Shown: positions 51,453 to 62,500 of the stretch, one piece after another
How positions within the stretch are numbered: position 1 is the first letter of the stretch
Layout of the letters: each line of letters starts with the position of its first letter
Assembly (NCBI GenBank): GCA_014607495.2
Contig: CP053148.1
Coordinates: 558,001-622,000, forward strand
Direction: 5' to 3'
Source of the DNA: Carposina sasakii
Lineage: Eukaryota; Arthropoda; Insecta; Lepidoptera; Carposinidae
DNA: 64,000 nucleotides
Position numbers and translations under genes: made by a program
The notes under the pieces: generated by a model
What the model was told of the DNA's origin: nothing
What the model saw: only the letters and a program-made list of their open reading frames with translations
Database searches by the model: none

Positions 51453-51700
51453 TTACGGAATCCAGAAATTGGACCTCCTAAAGAGGACTTGACTTATGTT
51501 CCTGTTACTTCTATATGGGGTAGAGAGCCTCCACAGATCTCGCCATTCCGTTTGGTTCTCACCTTCGAGTTTTAATTCGTTCCAGGTTTTCCCTGCTTTC
51601 TTCACATCTTTCTTCATAAAGAGGATGTAATAAAGACAGGAGGAGGGATAAAGAACCCTCCCTCGCGCTGGCCACAGACACAAGTTCTTACACTTGCAAG
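51453..51700 (-). pseudogene. LINE ORF2 C-terminal remnant (candidate)
   Basis: The minus-strand translation includes MKKDVKKAGKTWNELKLEGE and NQTEWRDL. This follows the pattern DMK-x-x-G-x-x-W-x-E-x-x-x-x-A-x-x-R-x-x-WR-x-LV seen at the end of insect LINE ORF2 proteins. The rest of the LINE is absent. It is also possible, though less likely, that this is an unrelated chance ORF. Confidence 0.45.
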
Positions 51701-52409
51701 TACCTACCCTGCAAAAGGCGAACCGAGAAAAAACTTCAAATAAATACATAACTACTTACGATATTGGAGGAACTTTTGCCAGCGATTTTTCCAACGGAAA
51801 ATAACACTTTAACTTTAAAAACTATGGCAACTTAAGGAACTGCAGTGTAGGTAGAGAGAGGTAAGGGACTGTATTGATGGAGGTGGCCTAGCTATGTGGG
51901 TGGCTGTGGAAAGGTCGATGCTAGGGTAGATTGTTGTGGGGAAATTTAGTCAGTGAAGAGCTGAAAAAGCTTTATTAATCCTTCCATACTAAAAAAATAA
52001 TATAAATGTTAACTCTGCCTAACTGCGTGTTTTGGAATTGAACATAGACTATATGAAACAATTTAAATGCAATTTGACAGAGATAGTCCAAAACCAGATA
52101 AAGTCTTGGCTACTTTTTGATAAGTAAAAAAGCTGTAAGGGAGTGCAATAAGGTTTTGATGTAAAAATTTAAATACTAGGGGTAAAAATCGTGAGCGGTA
52201 GAAACAAACCAAACAGTGTTTATACTAAGCAGTGGATACAGAAGGCTACCAGCCTTGTAGTGTATGTAGCTGGTAGTGGTACCTAGTCGTAAGTAGGGTA
52301 CGGGCACCTAAATTATATCTGAAACAACCTAACTTTACCTACTTACATTTCCATATACAAACTTACTCGTATATCTTGTCTGTTGATACATATACACGCG
52401 GCGTGTTCC

Positions 52410-52640
52410 CGAACTGAGGTAATCATAACTACAGTATCGTAAAGGATATCCCACAGCTACGTTAAGTGAAGCGAGGACAGATGTAATTATTAGTGACAAG
52501 TTGCTAGCTTATCGCCTGAGAGAATGTCCCTGAGTTTCTCAGTCGACTCTTACGACATGCACGCAAGGAGATGCAGCTGATGTACTCGTAGGTACGAGTA
52601 TTCTAAATAGTGTGGACCCGCATCAGCATAGGCTAATAAA
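52410..52640 (+). repeat. 10916-type repeat, near full length
   Basis: GTTCCCGAACTGAGGTAATC, AAGGATATCCCACAGCTACG, GTTGCTAGCTTATCGCCTGA, GAATGTCCCTGAGTTTCTCA, ACGCAAGGAGATGCAGCTGA and CCCGCATCAGCATAGG run in the family order. Confidence 0.65.
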
Positions 52641-52664
52641 ATAATTTCGGTAAATATGAACATA

Positions 52665-52762
52665 ATGGATGCAGGCTGCTTCTAACCGGTCGGAATGGGG
52701 GTTGTTTGGGGAGGCCTATATTCAGCAGTGGACTTCCCAGGGCTGACAATGATGATGATGAT
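52665..52762 (+). repeat. RTE-like LINE tail
   Basis: GGATGCAGGCTGCTTCTAAC, GGAGGCCTATATTCAGCAGT and GGACTTCCCAGGGCTGACAA followed by (ATG)n match the 3' tail of the LINE at 24797-24948, with a typical simple-repeat end. Confidence 0.7.
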
Positions 52763-53284
52763 GAACATAATATTATATATATGTACCGACCACTATTTAG
52801 GGAGTTTGTTAAAGCGAAAAACTTTAAAACTCGTAATCTCTTTGTCTATTTTTCAATCTGTAATCATCAGGGAGCGATGGTAGGTCTATTTACGGAACTC
52901 GCAATTTTCTTTTATCTGCTGTTACCTTAAAGCAACGCGGGTAGGAAGCGCTAAGCGACGACGTGCGCGATGCAGTGTGATAAATTGCCTGGTCTAAAAT
53001 AAAATACTCAACCGATTAACAGATTTTTTTTTTCATACAAATATTTACCACGTGAGTGACCTATATCCCGGATCCATCACTGTTCTAGATTTTTCGAAAA
53101 AAAAATTAAATAAAAATCTAGGTTATTGTCGGGTGATTGGCGGACGGCCGCTGTTTCCCGGTGCAGGATAATTGAAAACTATTCAATTTTTTTCTGTATT
53201 TTACATACATACTATTGGTATACACAGCTGTTTTTCTGAAATGGAATAGGCATAACTGCACCATCAGGGATCCCTCAGCTAATC

Positions 53285-53420
53285 ATTACTAATATAAATT
53301 CAAAAGTAACTCTGTCTGTCTGTCTCACTTTCACGCTAAAACGATTGAACCGATTTAAATAAAATTTGGCACACAAGTAGTCTAGAGCCTGGCGCTCAGT
53401 TAATTAAAAAAGCGCGAAAA
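53285..53420. repeat. Repeat fragment (CTGTCTGTCTGTCTC...ATTGAACCGATTTAAAT)
   Basis: The order AAAGTAACTCTGTCTGTCTGTC, ACGCTAAAACGATTGAACCG, AAATAAAATTTGGCACAC and GTAGTCTAGAGCCTGG is shared with 55895-56070, which continues to CCACGCGGGCGGAATCACGG. A common lepidopteran repeat group. Confidence 0.6.
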
Positions 53421-53847
53421 ATGAATTACCGATGAAAATATAGTATTATTTGTACCATATTATTTTTCTATAACATATAGTACAATGGCCTGAAATATAG
53501 CACGGTACTATATAATATAGTACGGGTGGCAACCCTATCTATGACCCTGCAGTCTTGGACAATGGCTGTATGGGCTTAGTTCCCCTTGCCGTTCCTTCGG
53601 GATATAAACCCTGCAGTCTTGGCTACCCCATTTCTGAAACAGAGCTGTGTGTAAACGTAAATATTAATCCAATTATTTCAATTCAGTGTTCAATATTTCT
53701 CAACAGTCTGTACCTATATTTATGAAGATATTTCGAGAACAGAATCTCTTTGACGCTTTCCTCATGTAATAAGATTGTGCCTGGAAAATGCCTCCGAGAT
53801 ATTAACAAACTAAATTATTATTTACCTGTGATATGGACGGTTACCTA

Positions 53848-53990
53848 TACATACATACATACATATAATCACGCCTTTATCCCTTACGGGGTAGGTAGGC
53901 AGAGCACCAAGGGCCGATAGAACCACATGGTGCCACTTGTGACCAATTTTGAGGGTATAGTTGAGATGTACAAGTTTGGTTGTACCTATA
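53848..53990 (-). mobile_element. Retroposon copy with (TATG)n tail
   Basis: ATACATACATACATACATAT precedes AATCACGCCTTTATCCCTTA, GCAGAGCACCAAGGGCCGAT and TTGAGGGTATAGTTGAGATG. It is the reverse complement of 28212-28483, cut short at the 5' side. Confidence 0.75.
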
Positions 53991-54122
53991 ACTACAGGAA
54001 AACCGGTCGGTTACAATTTTCAAGCTAAATACGTAGGTAATATAGATATTTTTTATTTTACATAATTGTTGCTTAGTTATGTATGATTTGTGCTACCCCT
54101 AGTTATATTTTTATATCTAAAT

Positions 54123-54500
54123 ACTAGTGGACGCCCGCGACTTCGTCCGCGTGGAAATTGAATTGTAGCTTATATGACACGTTTGTCGGTTTACCATAGC
54201 AGTGCCATCTATTGATTACTTACTCAATCCAGTCGAAAAGTATCGACATCTGTTAGAATCTTTTGGAGTTAACAGATAATTGTGACTGTCAATTAATTAT
54301 AGACAAATAATTTGCAATAAAATAAAATTGCGACTATAATTTAAAGATCTAAGCTATCCTATCTCTCAAGTTGGACCAGACTGCTCACGGTGTGCCAATT
54401 TAATTTAAAATCGGTTAAGTAGTTTAGGAGTCCATCGCGGACAAACATCGTGACAGGAGATTTATATATATTAAGAAGATTTATATATATTAAGATTTAT
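54123..54500. mobile_element. Helitron-like element copy
   Basis: It starts ACTAGTGGACGCCCGCGACT / TCGTCCGCGTGG as at 11550, then CGGTTTACCATAGCAGTGCC, GACCAGACTGCTCACGGTG and TTTAATTTAAAATCGGTTAA. It ends in a duplicated AAGATTTATATATATTAAG. The interior differs from the 11550 copy. Confidence 0.55.
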
Positions 54501-54924
54501 TATAATAAAAATATTATGATAGGTTAGCTGGTAGCAATACCACAGAAAGCATTAAGCTTGTATTTAGAAAGGAGCTTTGAATTAACAATTTTAGTGCAAT
54601 AGAAAATTTTATCTGTCTACTTTCCAAGAAAGGCATGGAATCTTATTTCTACGTAAGCAAATTATTTTATTAAAATTATATTTTCATTTCAGAGAAAACA
54701 AACAGCTAACGAATTACGCATAAACTAGAAACGACTATAATTATGTAGTTTAATCATTACCAGTTTGCTTTTATTTTTATATACTCGTAGATATAAAAAT
54801 TATGCATTCTGGCTATTTCATTACGATTATAAATTTATTCACTGAATACACGGAATACTAAATCCTAACTAATACATATTATAAATTTTAAAGTAACTCT
54901 GTGTTATTATAAAAGAATTGAAAC

Positions 54925-55833
54925 ATTTTTAACCGACTTCAAAAAAGAGAGGTTATCAATTGGTCTGTATGTTTTTTTTTATGTTTGTTACCTCAGAACT
55001 CCGTCATTTATGAACCGATTTCAATTTTTTTAAATAGTTTGTCATGGTATGCTTCCAAGTTGGTCCCATATTCACCATGTCAGGATCGGATGATGGGATC
55101 TTGGAGAAATCGAGGGCAATCCTCAAATATTGTAGGCACATGTAGTCTGTTTTTATACTTTTACTGAGCGTTTTGATCACTTACATATAAAACATAACAT
55201 CTGATGATGGAATCTCTAAGGAATCTAGGGATATCCTCAAATATGAAAGGCACGAGTAGTCCGTTTTTAGATTTCTGTAGAGAATTTTGGTCAGCTACAC
55301 ATAATATAAAGGAAACGAGGGTCTGATGATGGAGCCGCCGAAAACAACTTTTTAGTAACAAAATCCCCCTATGGCAGGGGGAGGCCTACGTCCAGTAGTG
55401 GACTGCTTATGTGGCTTATGAAGTGTTAAGTAGTGAAATTATATGTTGCGTTAAGCCGTCTCCGGAGTAAGATGGTTATAGAGAAAGAGGTAGACATGAA
55501 TAACGAGATGACGGATAATAGGGATGAATGAAAGAAGAGTACCTACATATTGCACCGACCCCAAATGATTGGGAACAGGGCAGGAACATAAGAAGGAGTG
55601 TAATTATTTATATATTGCTTATATTGTCAGACGTAAAGTTTCGAAGCCTACTCATTTCTCTCTTTTATCATGTGACCTATTTAATCATTTGCTGGCATAT
55701 AAATCTGACAATATTATGCCTTCTAAGCTTCGTACATGGCTTAACGCAATATATATTTGCCCTTTAGTAAAATTTTACTTTAGTAAGCTCGAGTTTTGGG
55801 AGGAAGTCGGTTTTTCGTTAAAAAAAAAATATT
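54925..55833 (-). mobile_element. Reverse copy of the ~910 bp element at 17968
   Basis: It opens TTTTTAACCGACTTCAAAAA and proceeds through AGAACTCCGTCATTTATGAA, CATATTCACCATGTCAGGAT, CCCCTATGGCAGGGGGAGGC, GGACTGCTTATG and GTTGCGTTAAGCCG to GGAAGTCGGTTTTTCGTTAA. All landmarks of 17968-18877 appear in inverse order. ORFs at 54985, 55161, 55528 and 55569 are element translations. Confidence 0.8.
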
Positions 55834-55894
55834 TAAGCTAAATATGCCCTTAATTTAGCAAATACTCCATACATTTAGGCGGTCTTTTGTAATA

Positions 55895-56075
55895 ACACCG
55901 TGTATGTCTCGCCAAAACGATTGAACCGATTTAAATGAAATTTGGTGCACGTGTAGTCTAGAGACAGAGAAAGGATATAGGCTACTTTGCATTCCAGGAA
56001 AATAGATATATCCCTGTAATTTCGAATCTTTTTTCCTTTTTTTCAGTCCACGCGGGCGGAATCACGGGCGTATTA
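55895..56075. repeat. Repeat fragment ending in CCACGCGGGCGGAATCACGG
   Basis: TCTCGCCAAAACGATTGAAC, CGATTTAAATGAAATTTGGT, GTAGTCTAGAGACAGAG and AGGATATAGGCTACTTTGC are in the order of the 53285 fragment. The end resembles the reverse complement of the Helitron-like CCGCGTGG head. Confidence 0.55.
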
Positions 56076-56164
56076 TACTATTATTATTATATAACTATAG
56101 ACGAGATTATTGTCATTCAGTAGTTTTTGCAGAAAGAGCAACCAACATCCACAAACATCTATAC

Positions 56165-56400
56165 CTATACATACATACATATATTCACGCCTTTATCCCT
56201 TACGGGGTAGGCAGAGCACCAAGGGCCCATAGGACCACATGGTGCCACTTCTGATCAATTTTGAGGGTATAGTTGAGATGTACAAGTTCGGTTAGTAGTG
56301 ACAGGTGGTCAGCCCATCACCTACAAAACACCAAGACCCTCTTGTCCCTCTACTGACTTGTACAGTATGCGCGGGAAGAGAAGCAGCTGTAGTATCTCTC
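56165..56400 (-). mobile_element. Retroposon copy with (TATG)n tail
   Basis: ACATACATACATATATTCAC precedes GCCTTTATCCCTTACGGGGT, CACATGGTGCCACTTCTGAT, CAGGTGGTCAGCCCATCACC, CCCTCTACTGACTTGTACAG and GAAGCAGCTGTAGTAT. A near full-length reverse copy of 28212-28483. The ORF at 56298-56570 reads across it and is not a gene. Confidence 0.75.
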
Positions 56401-57105
56401 TCGACATAATCAGAAACTTCCACCTTTGTAATATTAGTTGGTTTCTAGCAATATTCTCCATAGTTCAGATACTGATAACCAAGGAATCTCGGATCGGTTC
56501 ATATATAACAGAAAATCCGTCGCGTATTTGTCTATCGCGTAACGTCAGAACAGGCAAAATGACAAACTGAGATGACAAAACATTCAATCTTTCACACTCA
56601 ACCGATGATGCGTTAGTGCGTTTACCTGTACCTAGAGATGCGCTCAGCGCATCTACCGTCAGATATGAACTGCCCCGTAGATTAGCTTAGGGTAGATTCT
56701 TGGAATTTCCTCGATTCTGACTTCTGAACATCAAACATTGAACATTGCATTGAACTGTATTCAATTAGCTGATTAATAATATCAAGCTGGAAAGCATAGA
56801 TACTGTGTTTAGCTCGGATTCACCTAGTTTCTGTGATATCACATGATTTAGCGTACATAGACAGTGCAATACCATTTTGTAATGACGTTTAATGCCATAA
56901 TCCTCTTATCATCAAATAGTCCTTTGAATGATGGCTCTAATTAATTAGGTACTATGTGTATGGGTACCCTAATGGTATTACTGATCAGGTACATAATAAT
57001 CAGGCATTAAAGTTTTTCTATTAAACGGGCTCTAGGAGTCTCTGACCCATTGGGCACGGGGGTTGCCCCAAGGCCCGCAACCCGAAGGGTATTTTTGCGC
57101 CAAGG
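56401..57105. other. No gene recognised
   Basis: A short patch near 57040-57110 (GGTTGCCCCAAGGCCCGCAA) is more GC-rich and may be a repeat fragment. No coding evidence. Confidence 0.35.
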
Positions 57106-57109
57106 ACGA

Positions 57110-57250
57110 CCACTGATAAGCTAGCTACTCGTACTTGTCACTGATATCATTTACATCAGTCTCTGCTATGATCGCCTACAGTGTAACATCTCCCTTATGA
57201 TCCTGCAGTTCTGAGGACTTACCCCATTTCGGTAATACAGCCGTGTCTGT
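57110..57250 (-). repeat. Fragment of the 10916/16400 repeat
   Basis: GATAAGCTAGCTACTCGTAC, TTGTCACTGATATCATTTAC, TTATGATCCTGCAGTTCTG and TTCGGTAATACAGCCGTG follow the family order. Confidence 0.6.
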
Positions 57251-57420
57251 ATGTACCTATATGCAGGTGAATAGATGTCTCAAATTAATTCTGCATATAC
57301 AAGAGCGAATACGATCTCGATATAGAGTGGAGTGTGGAGGATACATCAATATTATTGGAGGATGTGGCCTTTGTTAGCTAGGTAAGCTGTAGCGTACGGT
57401 GTATAAAATTCTTCTTGTAG

Positions 57421-57728
57421 GTACAGTCAGCATCAAAAGTCAATGAAAACATTCAGATTTTCAATATCACTGAACACTATAATAACACATAAATCGCTTA
57501 ACAAGATAGGCGCCAGAATTGAATAATTATCTTAAAAGGCAATAAGTAGGTGACCATCACTTTTCAAAAGTCGCTAAACAAAATTATAGTAAAAAAAGCT
57601 TAACATTCTTCGTCTCTAAAGTCTCTGAACAAAATGAAATGTTTTCTCTTTCTTTATTAGGTGTTGCGCCTATCCGCGTTGTTTTGAAAATCTGAATGTG
57701 TTCATCGACTTTTGATGTTGACTGTACC
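57421..57728. mobile_element. MITE with GTACAGTCAGCATCAAAAGTC ends
   Basis: GTACAGTCAGCATCAAAAGT at the left and ACTTTTGATGTTGACTGTAC at the right are inverted, and pairing continues with ACATTCAGATTTTCAA / TTGAAAATCTGAATGTG. A typical 300 bp non-autonomous element. Confidence 0.85.
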
Positions 57729-57929
57729 ATTAGCTATTAGTAGTGGTGGAGTGGATGGAAGGGGACTTTCACTGACAAGACTTTTACTTGACACAGGCAA
57801 AATAGCACAATTTTCTATTTTGTCAAGATTATGTCATAATACAAATAAATAAATACCTAATATTCACATCTTACACCACATTAACCTACAACTAAGATCT
57901 TGTGTACTAAAGCAACCGTACGAGTATAT

Positions 57930-58187
57930 AAATATATATAATAATAATAATAATATTCACACAGTTCACAACACATTAACTTAGTACCACATTAAGATCC
58001 ATAAGGTCTTGTGTCGTGGGTACTAAGCAACGGTATATAAATACATAGATAAGTATAGAAACATCCATGACTCGGAAACAAACATCAATATTCATCATAT
58101 CAATGTTTGCACCTACCAGGATTCGAACCTAGGACCTATGGCACTGCAGGCAGGGCCACTACCTACTATACCAATCGGCCGTCAAAA
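57930..58187 (-). mobile_element. tRNA-derived SINE, copy 1
   Basis: Read on the minus strand, the head GACGGCCGATTGGTATAGTA contains a box-A-like TGGTATAGTAGG, then a box-B AGGTTCGAATCCT at about 58119-58131. A body with TTTCCGAGTCATGGATGT and TACCGTTGCTTAGTACCCAC and an (ATT)n tail follow. The ORF at 58107-58484 (PGFEPRTYG) is the familiar false translation of such SINEs. Confidence 0.8.
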
Positions 58188-58194
58188 TATATAG

Positions 58195-58335
58195 ATACGA
58201 GTATGTGCTTTGGAAACAAACATCGATATTCTGCATCATATCAAGGTCTGCACCTACCGGAATTCGAACCTAGAACCTATGACTTCGCAGGCATGGTCAC
58301 TTCACTGCCAACTACACCAATTGGCCAACAAATAT
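58195..58335 (-). mobile_element. tRNA-derived SINE, partial copy
   Basis: On the minus strand, GGCCAATTGGTGTAGTTGGC is box-A-like and AGGTTCGAATTCC near 58260 is box-B-like, followed by TGATGCAGAATATCGATG-like and TGTTTGTTTCCAAAG sequence. It is a diverged relative arranged in tandem with copy 1 and lacks the rest of the body. Confidence 0.65.
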
Positions 58336-58795
58336 TATTATTACGACGCCATAAGTATAGCTTTAATTTACTATTTTTGTTTGTGAAGTATTCCAACAAT
58401 AGTATTGTCAGAGAGAGTATGTATCGATTCTATCGAGTTGCATTTCTACCGAGGAAAATTTTAATTTATAATTTATGTCGATAAAAAACAAGTCTCTCTC
58501 CAATAAATATAGAAACATTGTAAGTATTCGATAAAATGGTACTCAATAAAATAAGAGCTTCTTTATTAGTTTCTTGGAAAATGATTCCTTTATTCCGCGC
58601 AGCTAATTGTTTCTAAAGGTATTTTGTACCCATTTCCACGTAAAAGAACTTACGGCTAAAGGTAGGAAAGGTACGCTCGTATTTATTTCTTAAATTAAAT
58701 TATAGGTACCTGAAGCAGGATTGTATTTATGGTGAACAAACTAAACAAAAACCAAACGGAATTCAATGGAAAATAATGTTTCAAATAAGCCCTTA
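58336..58795. other. No gene recognised
   Basis: AT-rich sequence with no recognisable element. Confidence 0.35.
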
Positions 58796-58799
58796 ATTA

Positions 58800-59216
58800 G
58801 GTAATTATCATATTAGGGATTCGGCGGGAAATCTGGAAGGGAGCGGTTGTAATTTTCTTGTGAATTTCAAATTTTATTTGTAAATAGCTTGCATGTGTCC
58901 ATTAAGGAATGTTTTCTGGTTGATAATTTATATTTTGTTTACTTGTGATGTGAATCTAGTGCGTGTGCATAGTTTTATATGCAGGTAAGCTGAGTAAAAC
59001 TTTAGTCGGAATACGATCGCTTCATGGGCTCATGTAAGTTGTTTCTGCAATTCTGTTTGATCTTTACTAATTTTACACATATTCTTGAGGATTTTCCCGA
59101 CGTTTATATTCATCATCATCAATCATCCATCATAAATTCATAAATCATTTACTCAAGACAATGGCTGTATGGACTTAGTTCCCCTTGCCTTTCCTTCGTG
59201 ATAAACTAATAATAAT
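58800..59216. repeat. ~416 bp dispersed element, reverse copy
   Basis: It runs GGATTCGGCGGGAAATCTGG, GTGATGTGAATCTAGTGCGT, AGGTAAGCTGAGTAAAACTT, ATGGGCTCATGTAAGTTGTT, GAGGATTTTCCCGACGTTTA to CTTAGTTCCCCTTGCCTTTC. This is the reverse complement of the tandem pair at 33506-34325. Confidence 0.85.
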
Positions 59217-59560
59217 AAAAGGTTACATATTAGCTTATAATCTAAGCATATTAGTGATATTCAGGGATTTGGTATCTCCTTGATATTAGTAATGTACGTA
59301 ATGTATTAATACAGCTGTTCAAATGTGGCGATACGATGAAACTGTGAGACAGATTTATCGGACGCACAGCCACGATTCCGTTCGCGCCCTAACACAGCAG
59401 ACTAGAAGTCACGTAACAACATAATAATATGGCACAATTTTCATACAGTCTAAAATTAAGGGGACTGGACCACGGCCATACAAATCGGGAGTTACCTCGG
59501 CTTTTACTTAACCTACGCTTAAATTGATGTTTTTTTTTACTTATATTTTATACATGGTAT
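59217..59560. other. No gene recognised
   Basis: No motif-bearing ORF or recognised repeat. Confidence 0.35.
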
Positions 59561-59715
59561 GCAGAGGTCGTGGGTTCGATTTCCACTCGGTTGAGGTGAG
59601 TAATTTTTTCCATTTCTTTATTAATAATTTTATAATATATTTTATATATTTTCTATCGGCCCTTGGTGCTCTGCCTACCCTGTAAGGGATAAAGGCGTGA
59701 TTATATGTATGTATA
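59560..59715 (+). mobile_element. SINE-like box B next to a (TATG)n retroposon fragment
   Basis: GTGGGTTCGATTTCCACTCGG at about 59570-59590 is box-B-like. After an AT-rich gap, ATCGGCCCTTGGTGCTCTGC and GTAAGGGATAAAGGCGTGATTATATGTATG form the 3' end of the 28212-type retroposon. The association may mean that this retroposon family is a SINE whose head is usually truncated. Confidence 0.5.
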
Positions 59716-60170
59716 AAATATTTGAGAGATTTATTCGTCAACTGTTTTGGATTTTAAAAATCTCAGATTATTCTTGATGTCCAATGTTTGGCGGCTAATC
59801 ATTACCATCTGCGAATACGGTATCGATATTCGAAAGTCAGATCGGCAGCTTGAAGAGACACTCTAAAACTAAAACTGACGCTCAAACCTAATGTGAACTA
59901 GCACTTGGTGATATCCTGCCTGTGCCCTGACCGATTTGATGTGCGCTCGTCCGGACATAGTACACGAACTAGTTCATAGTACACGAACTAGTAGTAATTA
60001 ACTTTACATGCAGTTTGAGAGCAGTTTTGGTCACAAGTTATTTGGTCACTTGTGTCAAAATTATATATCTTGTTACATTATATACGAGCATCTGTGATAT
60101 AAATAAATATTAGGTAACTTAACTTGGTGCCGACAGAGTAGAGTTTGTACCACTCCATGCCTGCCCGTAG
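59716..60170. other. No gene recognised
   Basis: A short direct duplication AGTACACGAACTAGT occurs twice at about 59960-59995. Nothing else is seen. Confidence 0.4.
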
Positions 60171-60174
60171 GTAT

Positions 60175-60345
60175 CGTACGAGGCGATTAAGGGTTTCCGG
60201 AAGGTGGGCAGCAGTGCCTCCTGTACTGACAACATAGTCCGAAAATCACACTGCGGTCACCAGCCCGCCTGCCCAGCGTGGTGACTATGGGCAAAACTCC
60301 CATGTGGCATGCCCTGGGGAGGCCTACGTCCAGCAATGGACTGCA
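60175..60345 (-). repeat. CAGTCCACTGCTGGACGTAGG repeat
   Basis: GTATCGTACGAGGCGATTAA, GGGTTTCCGGAAGGTGGGC, TCACACTGCGGTCACCAGCC, GCGTGGTGACTATGGGCAAA and CCAGCAATGGACTGCAATTT run in order, the reverse of 46618-46835. Confidence 0.7.
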
Positions 60346-60464
60346 ATTTCATACGATGCATGCAATATACAGTTACTCACTGTTCAGTCGCTACAACTTT
60401 CCCGAGCTATTGCTTGCATTTCCGGTACAAGTTACAAGCACAATACGGTCACAATTAATATAAA

Positions 60465-60712
60465 TATATAAATATAAATATTCACACACTACACAACACA
60501 TTAACCTAGTTCCACACTAAGATCTCTAAGGTCTTGTGTCGTGGGTACTAAGCAACGGTATATAAATACATAGATAAGTATAGAAACATCCATGACTCGG
60601 AAACAAACATCGATATTCATCATATCAATGTTTGCACCTACCGGGATTCGAACCCAGGACCTATGGCGTCGCAGGCAGGGTCACTACCTACTAGACCAAT
60701 CGGCCGTCAATA
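60465..60712 (-). mobile_element. tRNA-derived SINE, copy 2
   Basis: On the minus strand the head TTGACGGCCGATTGGTCTAG has box-A TGGTCTAGTAGG (60698-60687) and box-B GGGTTCGAATCCC (60655-60643). The body TTTCCGAGTCATGGATGTTT and TACCGTTGCTTAGTACCCAC matches copy 1 almost base for base, with an AT-rich tail. Confidence 0.85.
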
Positions 60713-60740
60713 TTGGTATTCAAATTAAAGATTGTTTTAA

Positions 60741-61010
60741 TATCTAAAGGGTGTAACCAAAGGGGTATGTTAAGCGAAAAGCTATGTATATAGCTCACTC
60801 TAAGGAACCTACACACAAAATTTCAGACTCGAAATCACATGTTTATTTTTCCAGATAGTATGGAGAATTCCTAAACCACTCAGGAATGTTCATACAATCT
60901 TGAAAAATAAACATGTGATATCGAGTCTCAAATTTTGGAAATAGGTTCTCTATAGTGGGCTATTTACATAGCTTTTCGCTTAACATACCTTTTCGGTTAC
61001 AACCTGTACA
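60741..61010. mobile_element. 265 bp near-palindromic MITE
   Basis: GGGTGTAACCAAAGGGGTAT and GTTAAGCGAAAAGCTATGTA at the left are mirrored by TACATAGCTTTTCGCTTAAC and ATACCTTTTCGGTTACAACC at the right. The inner ACATGTTTATTTTTCCAGAT / TTGAAAAATAAACATGTGAT also pair. It is a longer version of the 17564 element. Confidence 0.85.
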
Positions 61011-61014
61011 TCCT

Positions 61015-61215
61015 GTGCTGATACGGAGCTTCACTAGAATACATTAGCTGCATCTTCGGCTTTGCATGTCGTGAGAGTCGAGTCAGGAACACAGGTAATC
61101 TCTCAGACGACGAGCTAGCAACTTGTCATTGTTCATTAACATATATCCCTGTTATGCTAAACTTAGCTGTGGGATTTCCTTTAAGATCATGCAGTTTTGA
61201 CTAACCCATTTTAAA
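61015..61215 (-). repeat. 10916/16400-type repeat
   Basis: GCTGATACGGAGCTTCACTA, GAATACATTAGCTGCATCTT, CATGTCGTGAGAGTCGAGTC, ACGAGCTAGCAACTTGTCAT, CTTAGCTGTGGGATTTCCTT and GATCATGCAGTTTTGAC keep the family order. Confidence 0.7.
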
Positions 61216-62304
61216 ACAGGAAGCAAAAAGTCAATAAACTACATAGGTGTCCGTTTCACCTCATCCTAAAGTCCAAGCTCATACTACGAGGTATATTGCT
61301 ACACGATTGCTACGAATTTCGTAGTAGTACCAACTTTTCTGCGTAGCAAGTGTAGCGCGCTACGGGCTACTGTGTTCTGAGCTAATGTAATTTTTTTAGG
61401 CTCCTAATGTTCGTTGTCGCAAGACTCCTACCACCAATAGGTTAGATAGAAATCATCACTTGACTTTACGAAAACACGAAAATGTATGCATCTAATAGGA
61501 ATTCAAATATATTCGATCGAGAAATACTCGCAATGTTACTTCGTCTAAGGATTGAAGAAACCACAAATTTAATTATTACTTTACAGCCATGAGAAGTTCA
61601 CTGATGATTATAGATTATGATGATGATGTCCGATTGGATGCGGAACCTGGATCCAGCTGATACCTACGACCTTGGCTAGTCTTCCCACACTGGGCTTAGG
61701 TCATCATCATCATGATGATCTCCGAGCTATGTGTAGTCTTCAACTGGCCTAGGGGGATTTTTGCCCATAGTCAACAAGCCGCCTCCCGAAAACCCTTAAT
61801 CGCCTCATACGATACCCATCTTAGACATAGGATGGTGGTTGTCTACTCTGCCGACACCACATGGCTCACCAAAATAGAGATTAATGGTTTAACATACAAG
61901 GAACTTCGAGGCATAGACACAAGCTTACGTCATTGATGCTTGGTCCGGACTTTAGTCTCAACTCACTCGTATTTAATGTATGCATAATATTTATGGCATT
62001 GGTGTACACAACGCCTGACCGCACTCTATAGGCGGAAACCTCCCCCAACCCCCTAGTAACTAACAAGTTCCGATCTAACCCCTACCCTGTATCAACATTG
62101 AAGTCTTACGGATTTTGATGGTACTACGTAAAACATATGCAACAATGTTACAGTTGCATAGATACTAGCGCCTCTCTCGAGGTATGAAATGGAGGACAAC
62201 ATGAAGGGACTACTCGTTACGACTTCTAGAGGTAGTTATAAAAGTTACTCTCGGCTAATTCCGCTCTCGCAATGATGTTTTTTTTGTGAAAAAACATATC
62301 GCCA
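61216..62304. other. No gene recognised; repeat shards
   Basis: Between 61590 and 61860 are fragments of RTE tail and of the CAGTCCACTGCTGGACGTAGG repeat (CGAAAACCCTTAATCGCCTC, ACGATACCCATC). The ORFs at 61712 and 61881 are translations of such fragments. Confidence 0.45.
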
Positions 62305-62500
62305 AGGTGTTATTTTGTAAGGGTTGTCACTTCTTCGTTATATTTATTTGGTATTTGTACACCAACAGCTATAAATATGGTAATAGCAACAAGGACATAC
62401 AGCTAAATTAAAAAGTCTCCGCAAGTATGCAACAAAACATTACGATACGATAAGAGGCAACACTCAAATATACTTGATTCCAATAACCTATGTAATATAA
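62305..62500. repeat. Direct repeat, copy 1
   Basis: TTATTTTGTAAGGGTTGTCA, TTCTTCGTTATATTTATTTG, CACCAACAGCTATAAATATG, GCAACAAGGACATACAGCTA and AAGTATGCAACAAAACATTA match 63740-63940 with few differences. The two are 1.43 kb apart in the same orientation. Confidence 0.85.

Noticed and set aside
51453..51749. New 98-residue secreted or membrane protein
   Set aside because: The C-terminal half fits a LINE ORF2 end (GKTWNEL...EWRDL), and the rest is antisense to unrelated sequence.
58107..58484. 125-residue ORF with PGFEPRTYG repeated
   Set aside because: This is the well-known translation of an antisense tRNA-derived SINE box B (GGATTCGAACC), present because SINE copies lie here in tandem.
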